Source: Bradyrhizobium sp. Y36
GTDB lineage: Bacteria > Pseudomonadota > Alphaproteobacteria > Rhizobiales > Xanthobacteraceae
Direction: 5' to 3'
DNA length: 64,000 nt
NCBI RefSeq assembly: GCF_002531575.1
Contig: NZ_NWTI01000021.1
Coordinates: 1-64,000, forward strand
The notes beneath the pieces were generated by a model. It ran no database searches and was not told the DNA's origin. It was given only the letters and a program-made list of their open reading frames with translations. This document shows, in pieces, positions 33,873 to 42,344 of the stretch (the first letter of the stretch is position 1; each line of letters begins with the position of its first letter). Both the position numbers and the translations under genes were made by a program.

Positions 33873-35344
33873 CCGATTTGACATCGCTGACGCTCGCCGA
33901 GGCCCGCAAGGGTCTCGCCGACAAGACTTTCACGTCCCTCGAGCTGACCGACGCGCATCTGTCCGCGATCGAAGCCGCGCGCGTGCTCAATGCCTTCGTG
34001 ATGGAGACGCCGGACCAGGCGCGCGCCATGGCGCGCGAGGCCGACGCCAAGATCGCCAAGGGCGAGGTGGGGCCGCTCGCCGGCATCCCGCTCGGCATCA
34101 AGGACCTGTTCGCGACCAAGGGCGTGCGCACCACGGCGTGCTCGAAGATCCTCGGCAATTTCGTGCCGACCTACGAGTCCACCGTGACCTCGCAGCTGTG
34201 GCGCGACGGCGCGGTGATGCTCGGCAAGCTCAACAATGACGAGTTCGCGATGGGCTCGGCCAACGAGACATCGTGCTTCGGTCCCGTCGGCAATCCCTGG
34301 CGGCGCGAGGGCAGCAACACCACGCTGGTGCCGGGCGGCTCGTCCGGCGGCTCGGCCTCGGCCGTCGCGGCACTGCTGTGCATGGGCGCGACCGCGACCG
34401 ACACCGGCGGCTCGATCCGCCAGCCGGCGGCGTTCACCGCGACCGTCGGCATCAAGCCGACCTATGGCCGCTGCTCGCGCTGGGGCATCGTCGCCTTTGC
34501 CTCCTCGCTCGATCAGGCAGGGCCGATCGCGCGCACCACGCGCGATGCCGCCATGCTGCTGCGCTCGATGGCCGGCCATGATCCGAAGGACACCACCTCG
34601 GTCGACATTCCCGTTCCGGATTACGAAGCCGCCATCGGCAAGTCCGTGAAGGGCATGAAGATCGGCATCCCCAAGGAGTATCGTCTCGACGGCATGCCGG
34701 CCGAGATCGAGAAACTGTGGAGTGAGGGCGCGGCGTGGCTGAAGGCGGCCGGTGCCGAGCTCGTCGAAGTGTCGCTGCCGCACACCAAGTACGCGTTGCC
34801 GGCCTATTACATCGTGGCGCCGGCGGAGGCCTCGTCGAACCTCGCGCGCTATGACGGCGTGCGCTACGGCCTGCGCGAGCAGGGCAAGAACATCAACGAG
34901 CTCTACGAGAATACCCGCGCCGAAGGGTTTGGCGCGGAGGTGCGCCGCCGCGTCATGATCGGCACCTATGTGCTCTCGGCCGGCTATTACGACGCCTATT
35001 ATCTGCGCGCGCAGAAAGTGCGCACGCTGATCAAGAAGGATTTTGAGGATTGCTTCGCGAAGGGCATCGACGCGATCCTCACGCCGGCGACACCGTCGGC
35101 GGCCTTCGGCATCGGCGAGAAGGGCGGCGCCGATCCCGTCGAGATGTATCTCAACGATATCTTCACGGTGACCGTGAACATGGCGGGCCTGCCGGGCATC
35201 GCGGTGCCTGCCGGCAAGGACGCGCAAGGTCTGCCGCTCGGCCTGCAACTGATCGGCCGTCCCTTCGACGAGGAGACGCTGTTCTCGCTCGGCGAGGTGA
35301 TCGAGCAGGCGGCCGGCCGCTTCACGCCCGCGAGGTGGTGGTGA
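33869..35344 (+). CDS. gatA: Asp/Glu-tRNA amidotransferase subunit GatA
   Basis: A 491-residue amidase-signature protein with the glutaminase triad: Lys in PLGIKDLFATKG, cis-Ser in PGGSSGGSASAVAA, and nucleophile Ser in TDTGGSIRQPAAF. GMKIGIPKEYRLDGMP and GAEVRRRVMIGTYVLSAGYYDAYY are GatA-specific. It frees ammonia from glutamine for GatB. It is coupled by ATGA to the CxxC gene upstream and by GTGA to the 98-residue gene downstream. Confidence 0.96.
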   Translation: MTDLTSLTLAEARKGLADKTFTSLELTDAHLSAIEAARVLNAFVMETPDQARAMAREADAKIAKGEVGPLAGIPLGIKDLFATKGVRTTACSKILGNFVPTYESTVTSQLWRDGAVMLGKLNNDEFAMGSANETSCFGPVGNPWRREGSNTTLVPGGSSGGSASAVAALLCMGATATDTGGSIRQPAAFTATVGIKPTYGRCSRWGIVAFASSLDQAGPIARTTRDAAMLLRSMAGHDPKDTTSVDIPVPDYEAAIGKSVKGMKIGIPKEYRLDGMPAEIEKLWSEGAAWLKAAGAELVEVSLPHTKYALPAYYIVAPAEASSNLARYDGVRYGLREQGKNINELYENTRAEGFGAEVRRRVMIGTYVLSAGYYDAYYLRAQKVRTLIKKDFEDCFAKGIDAILTPATPSAAFGIGEKGGADPVEMYLNDIFTVTVNMAGLPGIAVPAGKDAQGLPLGLQLIGRPFDEETLFSLGEVIEQAAGRFTPARWW

Positions 35345-35637
35345 ATGTCGCCGATTTCATCGCCAGCCTCGACGGCGCTGCGCCTGCGCCGGACCTGAAC
35401 GCGCCGCTCGCCGGCCTCTGGTGGGCCGCGAAAGGCGACTGGGACCAGGCGCACAGGATCGTTCAGGACGATAGCAGCCACGACGCCGCCTGGGTGCATG
35501 CCTATCTGCACCGCGTCGAAGGCGATCTCGGCAACGCCGGCTACTGGTACCGCCAGGCCGGCCAACCGGCTGCAAAGGATTCATTGGAAGCAGAGTGGCG
35601 GCGGATCGCTGCCACGATGCTCGGGAGCAAGACATGA
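35341..35637 (+). CDS. Small protein encoded between gatA and gatB, hypothetical
   Basis: A GTG at 35341 overlaps the gatA stop (GTGA) behind AGGTGGTG and gives 98 residues: an acidic N-terminus, LAGLWWAAKGDWDQAHRIVQDDSSHDAAWVHAYLHRVEGDLGNAGYWYRQAG, then a basic end. The helix pattern resembles one or two TPR-like hairpins. Its stop overlaps the gatB start (ATGA), so it sits inside a fully coupled gat operon. Function unknown. Confidence 0.82.
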   Translation: MNVADFIASLDGAAPAPDLNAPLAGLWWAAKGDWDQAHRIVQDDSSHDAAWVHAYLHRVEGDLGNAGYWYRQAGQPAAKDSLEAEWRRIAATMLGSKT

Positions 35638-37112
35638 GCACGGCCACGCACAAGCTTCTCAAGGGCGCCACCGGTGAGTGGGAGATGGTCATCGGCATGG
35701 AGATCCATGCTCAGGTGACGTCGAAGTCGAAACTGTTCTCCGGCGCGTCCACGGCGTTCGGCGGCGAGCCGAACAGCCAGGTCTCCCTCGTCGACGCGGC
35801 GATGCCCGGCATGCTGCCCGTCATCAACGAGGAATGCGTCAGACAGGCTGTCCGGACGGGGCTCGGTCTCAACGCGCAGATCAACCTGCGCTCGGTGTTC
35901 GACCGGAAGAACTATTTCTATCCGGATCTGCCGCAGGGCTACCAGATCAGCCAGTACAAATCGCCTGTCGTGGGTGAGGGCGAGGTGATCGTCGATCTCG
36001 ACGGCGGCAAGACGGTCACCATCGGTATCGAGCGGCTGCATCTGGAGCAGGATCCCGGCAAGATGCTGCACGACCGGTCTCCGTCGCTGTCCTACATCGA
36101 TTTCAACCGCTGTGGCGTGGCGCTGATGGAGATTGTCTCGAAACCGGACATCCGCGACGCCGAGCAGGCCAAGGCCTACGTGACCAAGCTGCGCTCGATC
36201 ATGCGCTACCTCGGCACCTGTGACGGTGACATGGAGAAGGGATCCTTGCGCGCCGACGTCAACGTGTCCGTGCGCAGGCCCGGGGCGCCGCTCGGCACCC
36301 GCTGCGAGATCAAGAACATGAACTCGATCACCTTCATCGGCCAGGCGATCGAGTATGAAGCACGGCGCCAGATCGAGATACTGGAGGATGGTGGCCAGAT
36401 CGAGCAGGAGACCCGTCGGTTCGATCCCAACAAGGGCGAGACGCGCTCGATGCGGTCCAAGGAAGAGGCGCATGACTACCGCTACTTCCCCGATCCCGAC
36501 CTCTTGCCGCTCGAGTTCAGCCAGGCGTTCGTCGACGAGCTGAAGGCGAAGCTGCCGGAGCTGCCGGACCAGAAGAAGACGCGCTTCGTCGCCGATCTCG
36601 GCCTGTCGGCCTATGATGCGAGCGTGCTCGTCGCCGAGCGCGAGAGCGCGGTGTTCTACGAGACCGTGCTCGACCGGCTCGACAACCGCGCGCGCGACGG
36701 CAAGATGGCGGCGAACTGGGTGATCAACGAGCTGTTCGGCCGTCTCAACAAGGAGGGCCGGGATATTACGGGCTCTCCGGTGAGCGCCGAGCAGCTCTCC
36801 GGCATCGTCGACCTGATCGGCGAGGGCACGATCTCGGGCAAGATCGCCAAGGACCTGTTCGAAATCGTCTGGCAGGAGGGCGGCGACCCCCGCGCGCTGG
36901 TCGAAAGCCGCGGCATGAAGCAGGTGACGGATCTTTCGGCGATCGAAAAGGTTGTCGACGACATCATCGCAGCCAATCCCGACAAGGCTGCGCAGGTGAA
37001 GGACAAGCCGCAGTCGCTCGGCTGGTTCGTCGGCCAGGTGATGAAGGCATCCGGCGGCAAGGCGAACCCTCAGAGCGTCAACGACCTGCTCAAGTCCAAG
37101 CTCGGCGTCTGA
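35634..37112 (+). CDS. gatB: Asp/Glu-tRNA amidotransferase subunit GatB
   Basis: The ATG at 35634 overlaps the previous stop. The 492-residue protein has the GatB signature (GEWEMVIGMEIHAQVTSKSKLFSGA, YFYPDLPQGYQISQYKSPV, DFNRCGVALMEIVSKPD, RYFPDPDLLPLEF) and the C-terminal YqeY-like tail (ANWVINELFGRLN, NPQSVNDLLKSKLGV). It phosphorylates and amidates the mischarged tRNA using ammonia from GatA. Last gene of the operon. Confidence 0.96.
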   Translation: MSTATHKLLKGATGEWEMVIGMEIHAQVTSKSKLFSGASTAFGGEPNSQVSLVDAAMPGMLPVINEECVRQAVRTGLGLNAQINLRSVFDRKNYFYPDLPQGYQISQYKSPVVGEGEVIVDLDGGKTVTIGIERLHLEQDPGKMLHDRSPSLSYIDFNRCGVALMEIVSKPDIRDAEQAKAYVTKLRSIMRYLGTCDGDMEKGSLRADVNVSVRRPGAPLGTRCEIKNMNSITFIGQAIEYEARRQIEILEDGGQIEQETRRFDPNKGETRSMRSKEEAHDYRYFPDPDLLPLEFSQAFVDELKAKLPELPDQKKTRFVADLGLSAYDASVLVAERESAVFYETVLDRLDNRARDGKMAANWVINELFGRLNKEGRDITGSPVSAEQLSGIVDLIGEGTISGKIAKDLFEIVWQEGGDPRALVESRGMKQVTDLSAIEKVVDDIIAANPDKAAQVKDKPQSLGWFVGQVMKASGGKANPQSVNDLLKSKLGV

Positions 37113-37678
37113 CATCACGCGCTCGAACGAGGTGACGGACGCGCTTCGTCACCTCGTCTCGGTTCTCGACGCGACGTTCGCGCGCATCGTCGGCGACAAA
37201 CTTCATCCCGCTGAGGTCACCACGAGCGAGCGAATCGCAGTGGTGCGATTCGCTCGAAACGGCGACTTGCACGCGCTCCGACGAGCGCTTCCGCCGTTAA
37301 GCATGAAAATAATTTCGTTGCCAAAACTCGCGACTCAGAGTCCGCGACTCGCCTTCGTGCGGCGGTCGAACACTGTGCATCGTGCTTCATCGCACCGACC
37401 ATGCGTAATGCATGCGCGCAGAATAACACTTGCTGCATAGAGTTTTTTGAAATCGCCGCGCTCGCCGACGTCGCTGCCGCGAGAAGCAAATGCAATCGCA
37501 GACGCGTGTCTCCGCGCGTCCGCAAATCAAGCGCGGCTGGCGCACGCGCACTGCGTCGTCAACACTTCCTTAAGTGAGAAGATGTTTTTTTCGTCGTGTT
37601 GGTGTATTCGGGATTGGTGTGCAATCGATCCGCGACTGCATGCAGCGATTAAAGCCATCTCACACATCGGAGGGCAAC
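37113..37678. other. Long structured leader or intergenic region upstream of Lys-rich peptide
   Basis: No convincing gene occurs in this 566-bp stretch. It holds an 8-bp hairpin GAGGTGAC/GTCACCTC near 37128-37155 and a perfect 13-bp hairpin with a GTGG loop (37227-37239 with 37244-37256), neither followed by a T run. From about 37300 the sequence becomes AT-richer, with a GTTTTTTGAAA patch near 37440 and CACTT-CCTT-AAGTG plus a T7 run near 37560-37590. It may hold the promoter of the downstream peptide or a small RNA. Confidence 0.4.
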
Positions 37679-37771
37679 ATGGCCAAGAAAGCGAAGAAGG
37701 CGAAGAAGGCGAAGAGCGCAGTGAAGAAGACTGCGAAGAAGACCCGCAAGGTCGCGAAGAAGAAGAAGTAA
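37679..37771 (+). CDS. 30-residue lysine-rich histone-like micro-protein
   Basis: The ATG at 37679 follows a strong CGGAGGGCAAC ribosome binding site. The peptide has 16 lysines and one arginine in 30 residues, arranged as repeated KKA units (MAKKAKKAKKAKSAVKKTA, then a KKKK end). It looks like the C-terminal tail of histone H1 or AlgP-type proteins on its own, so nucleic-acid binding is likely by charge. It would be missed by most length cut-offs. Confidence 0.7.
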   Translation: MAKKAKKAKKAKSAVKKTAKKTRKVAKKKK

Positions 37772-37787
37772 CTTCGACTTCTGAAGT

Positions 37788-37809
37788 TGCCGGCTCCTAG
37801 CAGCCGGCA
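37788..37809 (+). terminator. Hairpin downstream of the Lys-rich gene
   Basis: TGCCGGCT (37788-37795) pairs with AGCCGGCA (37802-37809) around a six-base loop, 16 bases after the stop codon. There is no T run, so it may be a Rho-independent-like or an RNA-stabilising 3' hairpin. Confidence 0.45.
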
Positions 37810-38384
37810 CGTCATCAGCGTCTCCTTGAGGTTCTGATCGACGATAGAGGGTGTCGGCGAGACATCAGGTCAACGGTCGGATCGTTCTCTTGACGGTCCG
37901 GCAGAAGAAACGAGTTTTCTTCGTTCGGTGCGGTTCTCCTTGCGGGGCTCCGCAATTTCACAAGCGGCCCTCGGGCCACCGTGGAATCTGGTCCTGACGT
38001 GTTCGCCGACGCCCTCGTTCTCTTGAGGCCGGGGTATTGCCGGCATTCCCTTTCCCGACATTGCTGATCTGACGCGCGACGCAGTTTGTGCTGCTTTGCT
38101 CGAACTGCCTTGGGCAGGTTGGGGCTGTGGCTTGATTGCGTGCTGTGCGCGCGCCGCTTCCCCATTCCCGGTGTCATCGCCCGGCTCCGACCGGGCGATC
38201 CAGTAATCCGAGACGGCAGTGATTGAATCGATAAGCTGCGGCGTACTGGATTTCCCGCCGGAGCCTGTCATCGGGCTCGCCAAAGGCGAGACCCGGTGGC
38301 GGGGAATGACAGGATGGGCGCAGCCACGACCTCGATCCGCCCCACACAACGTAACCACATGACACGCGCCACCGCGCGCGATGG
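37810..38384. other. Gene-poor intergenic region containing one repeat
   Basis: Open frames cross this 575-bp stretch on the minus strand (to 38445), but their product is Arg/Ser/Pro-rich with no recognisable domain and no good ribosome binding site, so I do not call a gene. The palindromic repeat at 38172-38311 occupies its right side. Confidence 0.4.
38172..38311. repeat. Palindromic intergenic repeat (TGTCATCGCCCGG type)
   Basis: The left end TGTCATCGCCCGG and right end GGGGAATGACA are imperfectly inverted. Internal CCCGGCTCCGACCGGG and TCCAGTA/TACTGGA pairs match the architecture of the elements at 60337-60460 and 62228-62331. Confidence 0.6.
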
Positions 38385-38543
38385 TTATCGTTCTCCCAAA
38401 ATCCTGCGGTAAACAGAATCTGACGAACTGAGGAAGTACCTGCAAATCAGGGATTTTTTGAAATCCGGGCGCAGGCTGCGCGCAGGTGCGTTTACGTCTG
38501 CTTCATCGCGATACTTAAACTGCCATTCAAATTTGCCCGCCAT
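38385..38543 (-). CDS. Small hypothetical protein
   Basis: TTGGAGGCGATG on the minus strand gives a good ribosome binding site five bases ahead of the ATG at 38543. The 52-residue product begins MAGKFEWQFKYRDEADVNAP and has a basic C-terminal half. No family is recognised and no neighbour supports it. Confidence 0.35.
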   Translation of the reverse strand: MAGKFEWQFKYRDEADVNAPARSLRPDFKKSLICRYFLSSSDSVYRRILGER

Positions 38544-38696
38544 CATCGCCTCCAACAAGCCGGCAAACGGCAATGGGCACGAAGCCCTGGGGATGAGTTG
38601 AACAGTGCGCGATCCGGGGAAGGGTCATGCACATCAGAATTGGACGGGAGCCGCGCTCGGGGGAACGAGGCGGCAAAAGAAAAAAGGGGATGCGTT

Positions 38697-38963
38697 ATGT
38701 TTCAGGGTACTTTCGATCTGGAGACCGCAACGCCGATCGACGCGAGCGCGCTGTCGGACGTGCTGTTCGAGCGCGGCATCTATTGGGCGAGCGGCCGCTC
38801 CGGCCTCGTCGATCTCGTCGCCGCGCATAAGTGGTTCAACCTCGCCGCGCTGAAGGGCCGCAAGGACGCCGTGGCGCTGCGTCAGGAAGTGGCCTGCCAG
38901 ATGTCGGATGCCGAGATCTCGGTCGCGCAGCGCGAGGCGAGGGCGTGGGTTTCCACTCATTGA
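38697..38963 (+). CDS. Sel1-like repeat protein, short
   Basis: The ATG at 38697 has AGGGG eight bases upstream. The 88-residue product contains FERGIYWASGRSGLVDLVAAHKWFNLAALKGRKDAVALRQEVACQMSD, one to two Sel1-type helical units (the AHKWFNLAAL-G core). Sel1 repeats mediate protein contacts, often in signalling or secretion complexes. It stands alone in the gene-poor 37-40 kb stretch. Confidence 0.7.
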   Translation: MFQGTFDLETATPIDASALSDVLFERGIYWASGRSGLVDLVAAHKWFNLAALKGRKDAVALRQEVACQMSDAEISVAQREARAWVSTH

Positions 38964-39057
38964 CCCCCGAAGCGCATCCACACCCGTGTTCGCACGGGTG
39001 GGCCTGGTTGCGCTGAATCAAGTTTCTTTGTCGTGCCGCCACTTAGACCCGAGCGGC

Positions 39058-39267
39058 ATGAGCGCCCCCGACACGAATGGACGATGGCTGCCGATTCAGA
39101 TCGCTCCTGACGAGTGCGATTTGGAACTCGGGCGTCTCCACAAGACGGGGATTCTGCCGTGGTCCTTTCCGTGCCGGCGCAGGTCCGGCGTCTGGTTCAA
39201 CGTCTGGGCCGACGAGGCCGTGCTGATCTCGCCCTCGCATTGGCGGGTCTGGCGGTTCCACCGCTGA
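39058..39267 (+). CDS. Small hypothetical protein
   Basis: A 69-residue protein starting MSAPDTNGRWLPIQIAPDECDLELGRLHKTG and ending WRVWRFHR, with a charged first half and a tryptophan-rich end (WFNVWADEAVLISPSHWRVW). The upstream site is weak. I do not recognise the family; the even composition is more protein-like than the surrounding frames. Confidence 0.45.
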   Translation: MSAPDTNGRWLPIQIAPDECDLELGRLHKTGILPWSFPCRRRSGVWFNVWADEAVLISPSHWRVWRFHR

Positions 39268-39401
39268 GACGCACACATATATAAGGACGGGCGCGAATCG
39301 CACGCGCCGCGCCGATCCTTGCGCCAGGCTTTCGCAACAGCCGCGCCGTAGCTTTCAGGGGAAAGAACCCGCAGATCTCGATTGATTCTGCTGCTGGGTG
39401 G

Positions 39402-39491
39402 CGGAGAGGGAGGGATTCGAACCCTCGATACAGCTTGAGACCGTATGACGCTTTAGCAAAGCGTTGCCTTCAGCCACTCGGCCACCTCTCC
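39402..39491 (-). tRNA. tRNA-Ser (anticodon GCT)
   Basis: Read on the minus strand, a 7-bp acceptor stem GGAGAGG/CCTCTCC encloses a class II tRNA with a long variable arm. The anticodon loop CTTTGCTAAAG carries GCT, which reads AGC and AGT serine codons. The T loop reads GGTTCGAATCC. CCA is not encoded; the discriminator base is G. Confidence 0.95.
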
Positions 39492-40145
39492 GGTGCGAGC
39501 CTTATGCATCTAATTGCTTGGACCGGTCAATTTGGAAGCGCGTGTTTTCGCTCGAATATTCCCAGCGATTTTCGAAATCGGAACGGTTTGCTCCCGGGCG
39601 CCGTCCCAATAGAGCCTTTCATATAGAGTCGTCGTCGCCTGGTGCGGTCGGAAGGCAGGGCCTCCGATAGGCAGTCGAGCGGCCGGCCCGCCAGTGTTGG
39701 CGTTTCGCCCTCCGAGTCCCGGCCTGATTCTACGATTCGAACCTCCTCAGCGTCGCAACTGCGGGACGCGAGGTCGGGCCCGCCTCAGGTGAGGAGTTTT
39801 GGCGGCAAATGGAACCGTCGGAAAAACGATAACAAAAACAATATGTTGTAAGGGCGTTGCGATCACATCTGCGTGTTATTTGTGCAACACCCGTTGGAAA
39901 ACAAGCTTCATCGGCCCGTTTCGGAGCGTTCTGTTGTTGTGTGTGCAAGGACGTTCGGTAATTGTGACTGAGCGACGGAGGGGGGCATCCCGAGGTCGTC
40001 CCGTTTAGGTCATTCGCTTAAGTCCCTCGCGTTCATGCGGGTGTGTCCGAAGGCGCGAAGGGGGCCAAGGCGGTGATTTAGAGGGGGTTGGGGAATTGGC
40101 CGTCCGGTCAGTGACCTTCCCTGAAGAGCAACTTGGAGGTTTAAC
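39492..40145. other. Long region upstream of the porin gene
   Basis: 654 bp without a convincing gene. The stretch 39820-39990 is AT-richer than its surroundings (AAAACGATAACAAAAACAAT, then TGTTATTTGTGCAAC), as expected for the promoter of a highly expressed porin, which leaves a 5' untranslated leader of perhaps 150-250 bases. An AACTTGGAGGTTTAAC ribosome binding site ends the region. Confidence 0.5.
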
Positions 40146-41717
40146 ATGAAGTTGGTTAAGAGCCTTTTGCTCGGCTCAGCGGCGGGTCTGATCGCCGTGG
40201 GCGGAGCTCAAGCAGCCGATCTGCCCGTGAAGGCCAAGGCGGTCGAATACGTCAAGATCTGCTCGCTGTACGGCGCGGGTTTCTACTACATCCCGGGCAC
40301 CGACACCTGCATCAAGCTGGGTGGTTATCTGCGCGCTGAAGTCGCGCTGAACACCAACTCGGACTTCAGCGGCCAGCTCACGTCGAACAACGGCGCGCGC
40401 AACCGTCTGACGAACTACTACACCATGCGCGCTCGTGAAGATCTCAACATCGACACGCGCACCGCGACCGAGTACGGCGTCGTCCGTACCTTCTTCGACG
40501 GCGTGTTCTCCTGGACCACCGGCAACTACGCCGGCACGGGCAGCGCGACCGGCACCACTGCCTACAGCAGCACGCTGGCGCTCAACACCTCCGGCACACC
40601 GGCTCTGGTTGGTTCGGCGGTCAACGGCACCGACGGCGCGACCTCGGGCGGCTCGCTCGGCGTGTACTACGCCTTCATCCAGTTCGCTGGCTTCACGATG
40701 GGTAAGGCCGTGTCGCAGTTCGACGCGCCCTGGACCAACTATCCCGGCAACAACTTCGACAGCCTCGTCGGTGGTTCGGGCACGGTCACTGGTGTCAACC
40801 AGTTCACCTACACCGCTGACTTCGGTCAGGGCGTGACGGCGTCGTTCTCGGCTGAAGACGCGACGGCCTACTACCAGGCCGGCAACCTGAACATGACCGG
40901 CGCGACTGCGGCCGGCATGATCGGCGGCTCCTATGGCTCCAACGCCATCGGTGGCTCGCGTTCGCCGAACCTCGTCGGTATGGTTCGTGTCGACCAGGCT
41001 TGGGGTCTCTTCCAGGCGTCGGTCGCTGCGCATGACAACCACGTTGCCTACTACGGCGCCACCGAGCCGACCGGTCATCCGGACGACAAGTGGGGCTGGG
41101 CTGTTCAGCTCGCTCTGTCGATCAAGAACATCCCGACCGGCGCGGGTGACGTGATCAACATCCAGGGCGTCTACACCGACGGCGCGTCCCGCTACAACTT
41201 CCAGAACCTGTCGGGCGGCAGCTACTCGATGTTCGGCAGCGCGAGCAACGGGTCGTATCAGAGCGTCGGCTTCGCCATCGCTCCGGACACCGTGTTCACC
41301 ACGGGCAGCCAGCAGGAGACTGTGAAGACCTGGGGCTTCCGTGGTGCTTACACGCACAACTGGGATCCCTACTGGAACACTGCGATCTACGGTGCCTACG
41401 CTCAGGCGCAGTTCGGTTCGCAGGCCAAGACCGCGCTCTGCGGCGCGACCGGTACTGGCGGCGTGTTCGGCGGCCTCGCCGGTGTCACGGCTTGTAACCC
41501 TGACTTCGCGATCGCCCAGCTCGGTCTGATCACCCGTTGGACCCCGGTCAAGAACCTGACCTTCTCGGCCGACGTCAACTGGACCCACCTCGACCAGAAG
41601 TACTCGGGCGACGTTGCCTACGTTGGTGCCGGCACGACGGCCAAGCCGGCCGCTGTGTACCAGCTGAAGGATCAGGACACCATCACCCTGCTCCTCCGCG
41701 CTCAGCGCAACTGGTAA
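40146..41717 (+). CDS. Outer membrane porin (Omp2b/RopA, porin-2 family)
   Basis: A 523-residue protein with a signal peptide ending GGAQA-ADLP, then VKAKAVEYVKICSLYGAGFYYIPGTDTCIKLGGYLRAEVALN, the typical start of alphaproteobacterial porin-2 proteins with its paired cysteines. Alternating amphipathic strands follow. The C-terminal strand ends in LRAQRNW with a terminal aromatic, the beta-barrel assembly signal. It should form a trimeric general-diffusion channel. Codon choice is biased to C-ending codons (GGC, AAC, ACC), as for a very highly expressed gene, and a strong terminator follows. Confidence 0.93.
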   Translation: MKLVKSLLLGSAAGLIAVGGAQAADLPVKAKAVEYVKICSLYGAGFYYIPGTDTCIKLGGYLRAEVALNTNSDFSGQLTSNNGARNRLTNYYTMRAREDLNIDTRTATEYGVVRTFFDGVFSWTTGNYAGTGSATGTTAYSSTLALNTSGTPALVGSAVNGTDGATSGGSLGVYYAFIQFAGFTMGKAVSQFDAPWTNYPGNNFDSLVGGSGTVTGVNQFTYTADFGQGVTASFSAEDATAYYQAGNLNMTGATAAGMIGGSYGSNAIGGSRSPNLVGMVRVDQAWGLFQASVAAHDNHVAYYGATEPTGHPDDKWGWAVQLALSIKNIPTGAGDVINIQGVYTDGASRYNFQNLSGGSYSMFGSASNGSYQSVGFAIAPDTVFTTGSQQETVKTWGFRGAYTHNWDPYWNTAIYGAYAQAQFGSQAKTALCGATGTGGVFGGLAGVTACNPDFAIAQLGLITRWTPVKNLTFSADVNWTHLDQKYSGDVAYVGAGTTAKPAAVYQLKDQDTITLLLRAQRNW

Positions 41718-41745
41718 GCTCGGTCTAACGACCTGATCTAGAGAG

Positions 41746-41777
41746 CCCCGGCGAGAAATCGCCGGGGTTTTTCTTTT
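41746..41777 (+). terminator. Rho-independent terminator of the porin gene
   Basis: A 9-bp stem CCCCGGCGA/TCGCCGGGG (41746-41754 with 41759-41767), GAAA loop, then TTTTTCTTTT. Confidence 0.93.
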
Positions 41778-41835
41778 GGTCGCGAGGCGGGTGGTCCTGA
41801 CCAAGGGGAGGGAGAGGGCTCGCGCCCTTCGCTAC

Positions 41836-41862
41836 GAAAAAGGCCGCCCATCGGGGCGGCCT
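41836..41862 (-). terminator. Rho-independent terminator of the secreted cysteine-rich gene
   Basis: The stem AGGCCGCC (41841-41848) with GGCGGCCT (41855-41862) is followed on the minus strand by TTTTTCG. It lies 25 bases beyond the stop codon of the gene at 41887-42153. Confidence 0.85.
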
Positions 41863-41886
41863 TTCGCGTCGTGAATTGAACCGCCC

Positions 41887-42153
41887 TTATTTCAGGTCCA
41901 GGGCCCGGCAGTAATAGGAGCTCTCGACGCTGGTCCAGCCGCGCTCCATCCTGTTGCTTTGGCACTCGAAGAAGCTCTTGAAACCGAGGACGTTTCGGCA
42001 GTTCTGGACTGCGGCACCGGACAGGGAGCATCCGACCCACGGACCGCTGCCTGAACCGCTGCCTGTCTGGGCCGCGACTTTGATCGGGGCGGCGTTCAAC
42101 GGAACGATCGACATGGAGACGAGAGCAAGCACCGACATCGTCAACGTCTTCAT
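41887..42153 (-). CDS. Small secreted cysteine-rich protein of unknown function (paralogue of 2457-3011)
   Basis: The ATG at 42153 has AAGGAGGATAGCG directly upstream, a very strong site. The 88-residue product has a signal peptide (MKTLTMSVLALVSMSIVPLNA), a Gly/Ser spacer, then PWVGCSLSGAAVQNC followed by an 11-residue gap, a cysteine, a 17-residue gap and CRALDLK. The 11 and 17 spacings and the PW[IV]GCS-x-SG opening equal those in the protein at 2457-3011. Four cysteines suggest two disulfides. I do not recognise a described family. Confidence 0.75.
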   Translation of the reverse strand: MKTLTMSVLALVSMSIVPLNAAPIKVAAQTGSGSGSGPWVGCSLSGAAVQNCRNVLGFKSFFECQSNRMERGWTSVESSYYCRALDLK

Positions 42154-42344
42154 CGCTATCCTCCTTTTCTTGTTGTCCGGGTGGGCAAAGGCGACCCGGA
42201 CGGAGGATAGCAGCACGCGTGACGAACGTCTCGTTCAATCCAGAGATGTGTCGTCGGAATTGCGCGCGCTCGGCCCAAGGACGGCCCAAGGACAGTCCAA
42301 GGCCGGCTCAAGATCGGCCTGAGATGGCCCAGGCGAAGAGGGCG

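Noticed and set aside
37815..38445. Minus-strand frames of 120 and 191 codons
   Set aside because: Arg/Ser/Pro-rich, no ribosome binding site, and partly made of the palindromic repeat.
40176..41804. 542-codon frame antisense to the porin
   Set aside because: A result of the strong C-ending codon bias of the porin; no domain.
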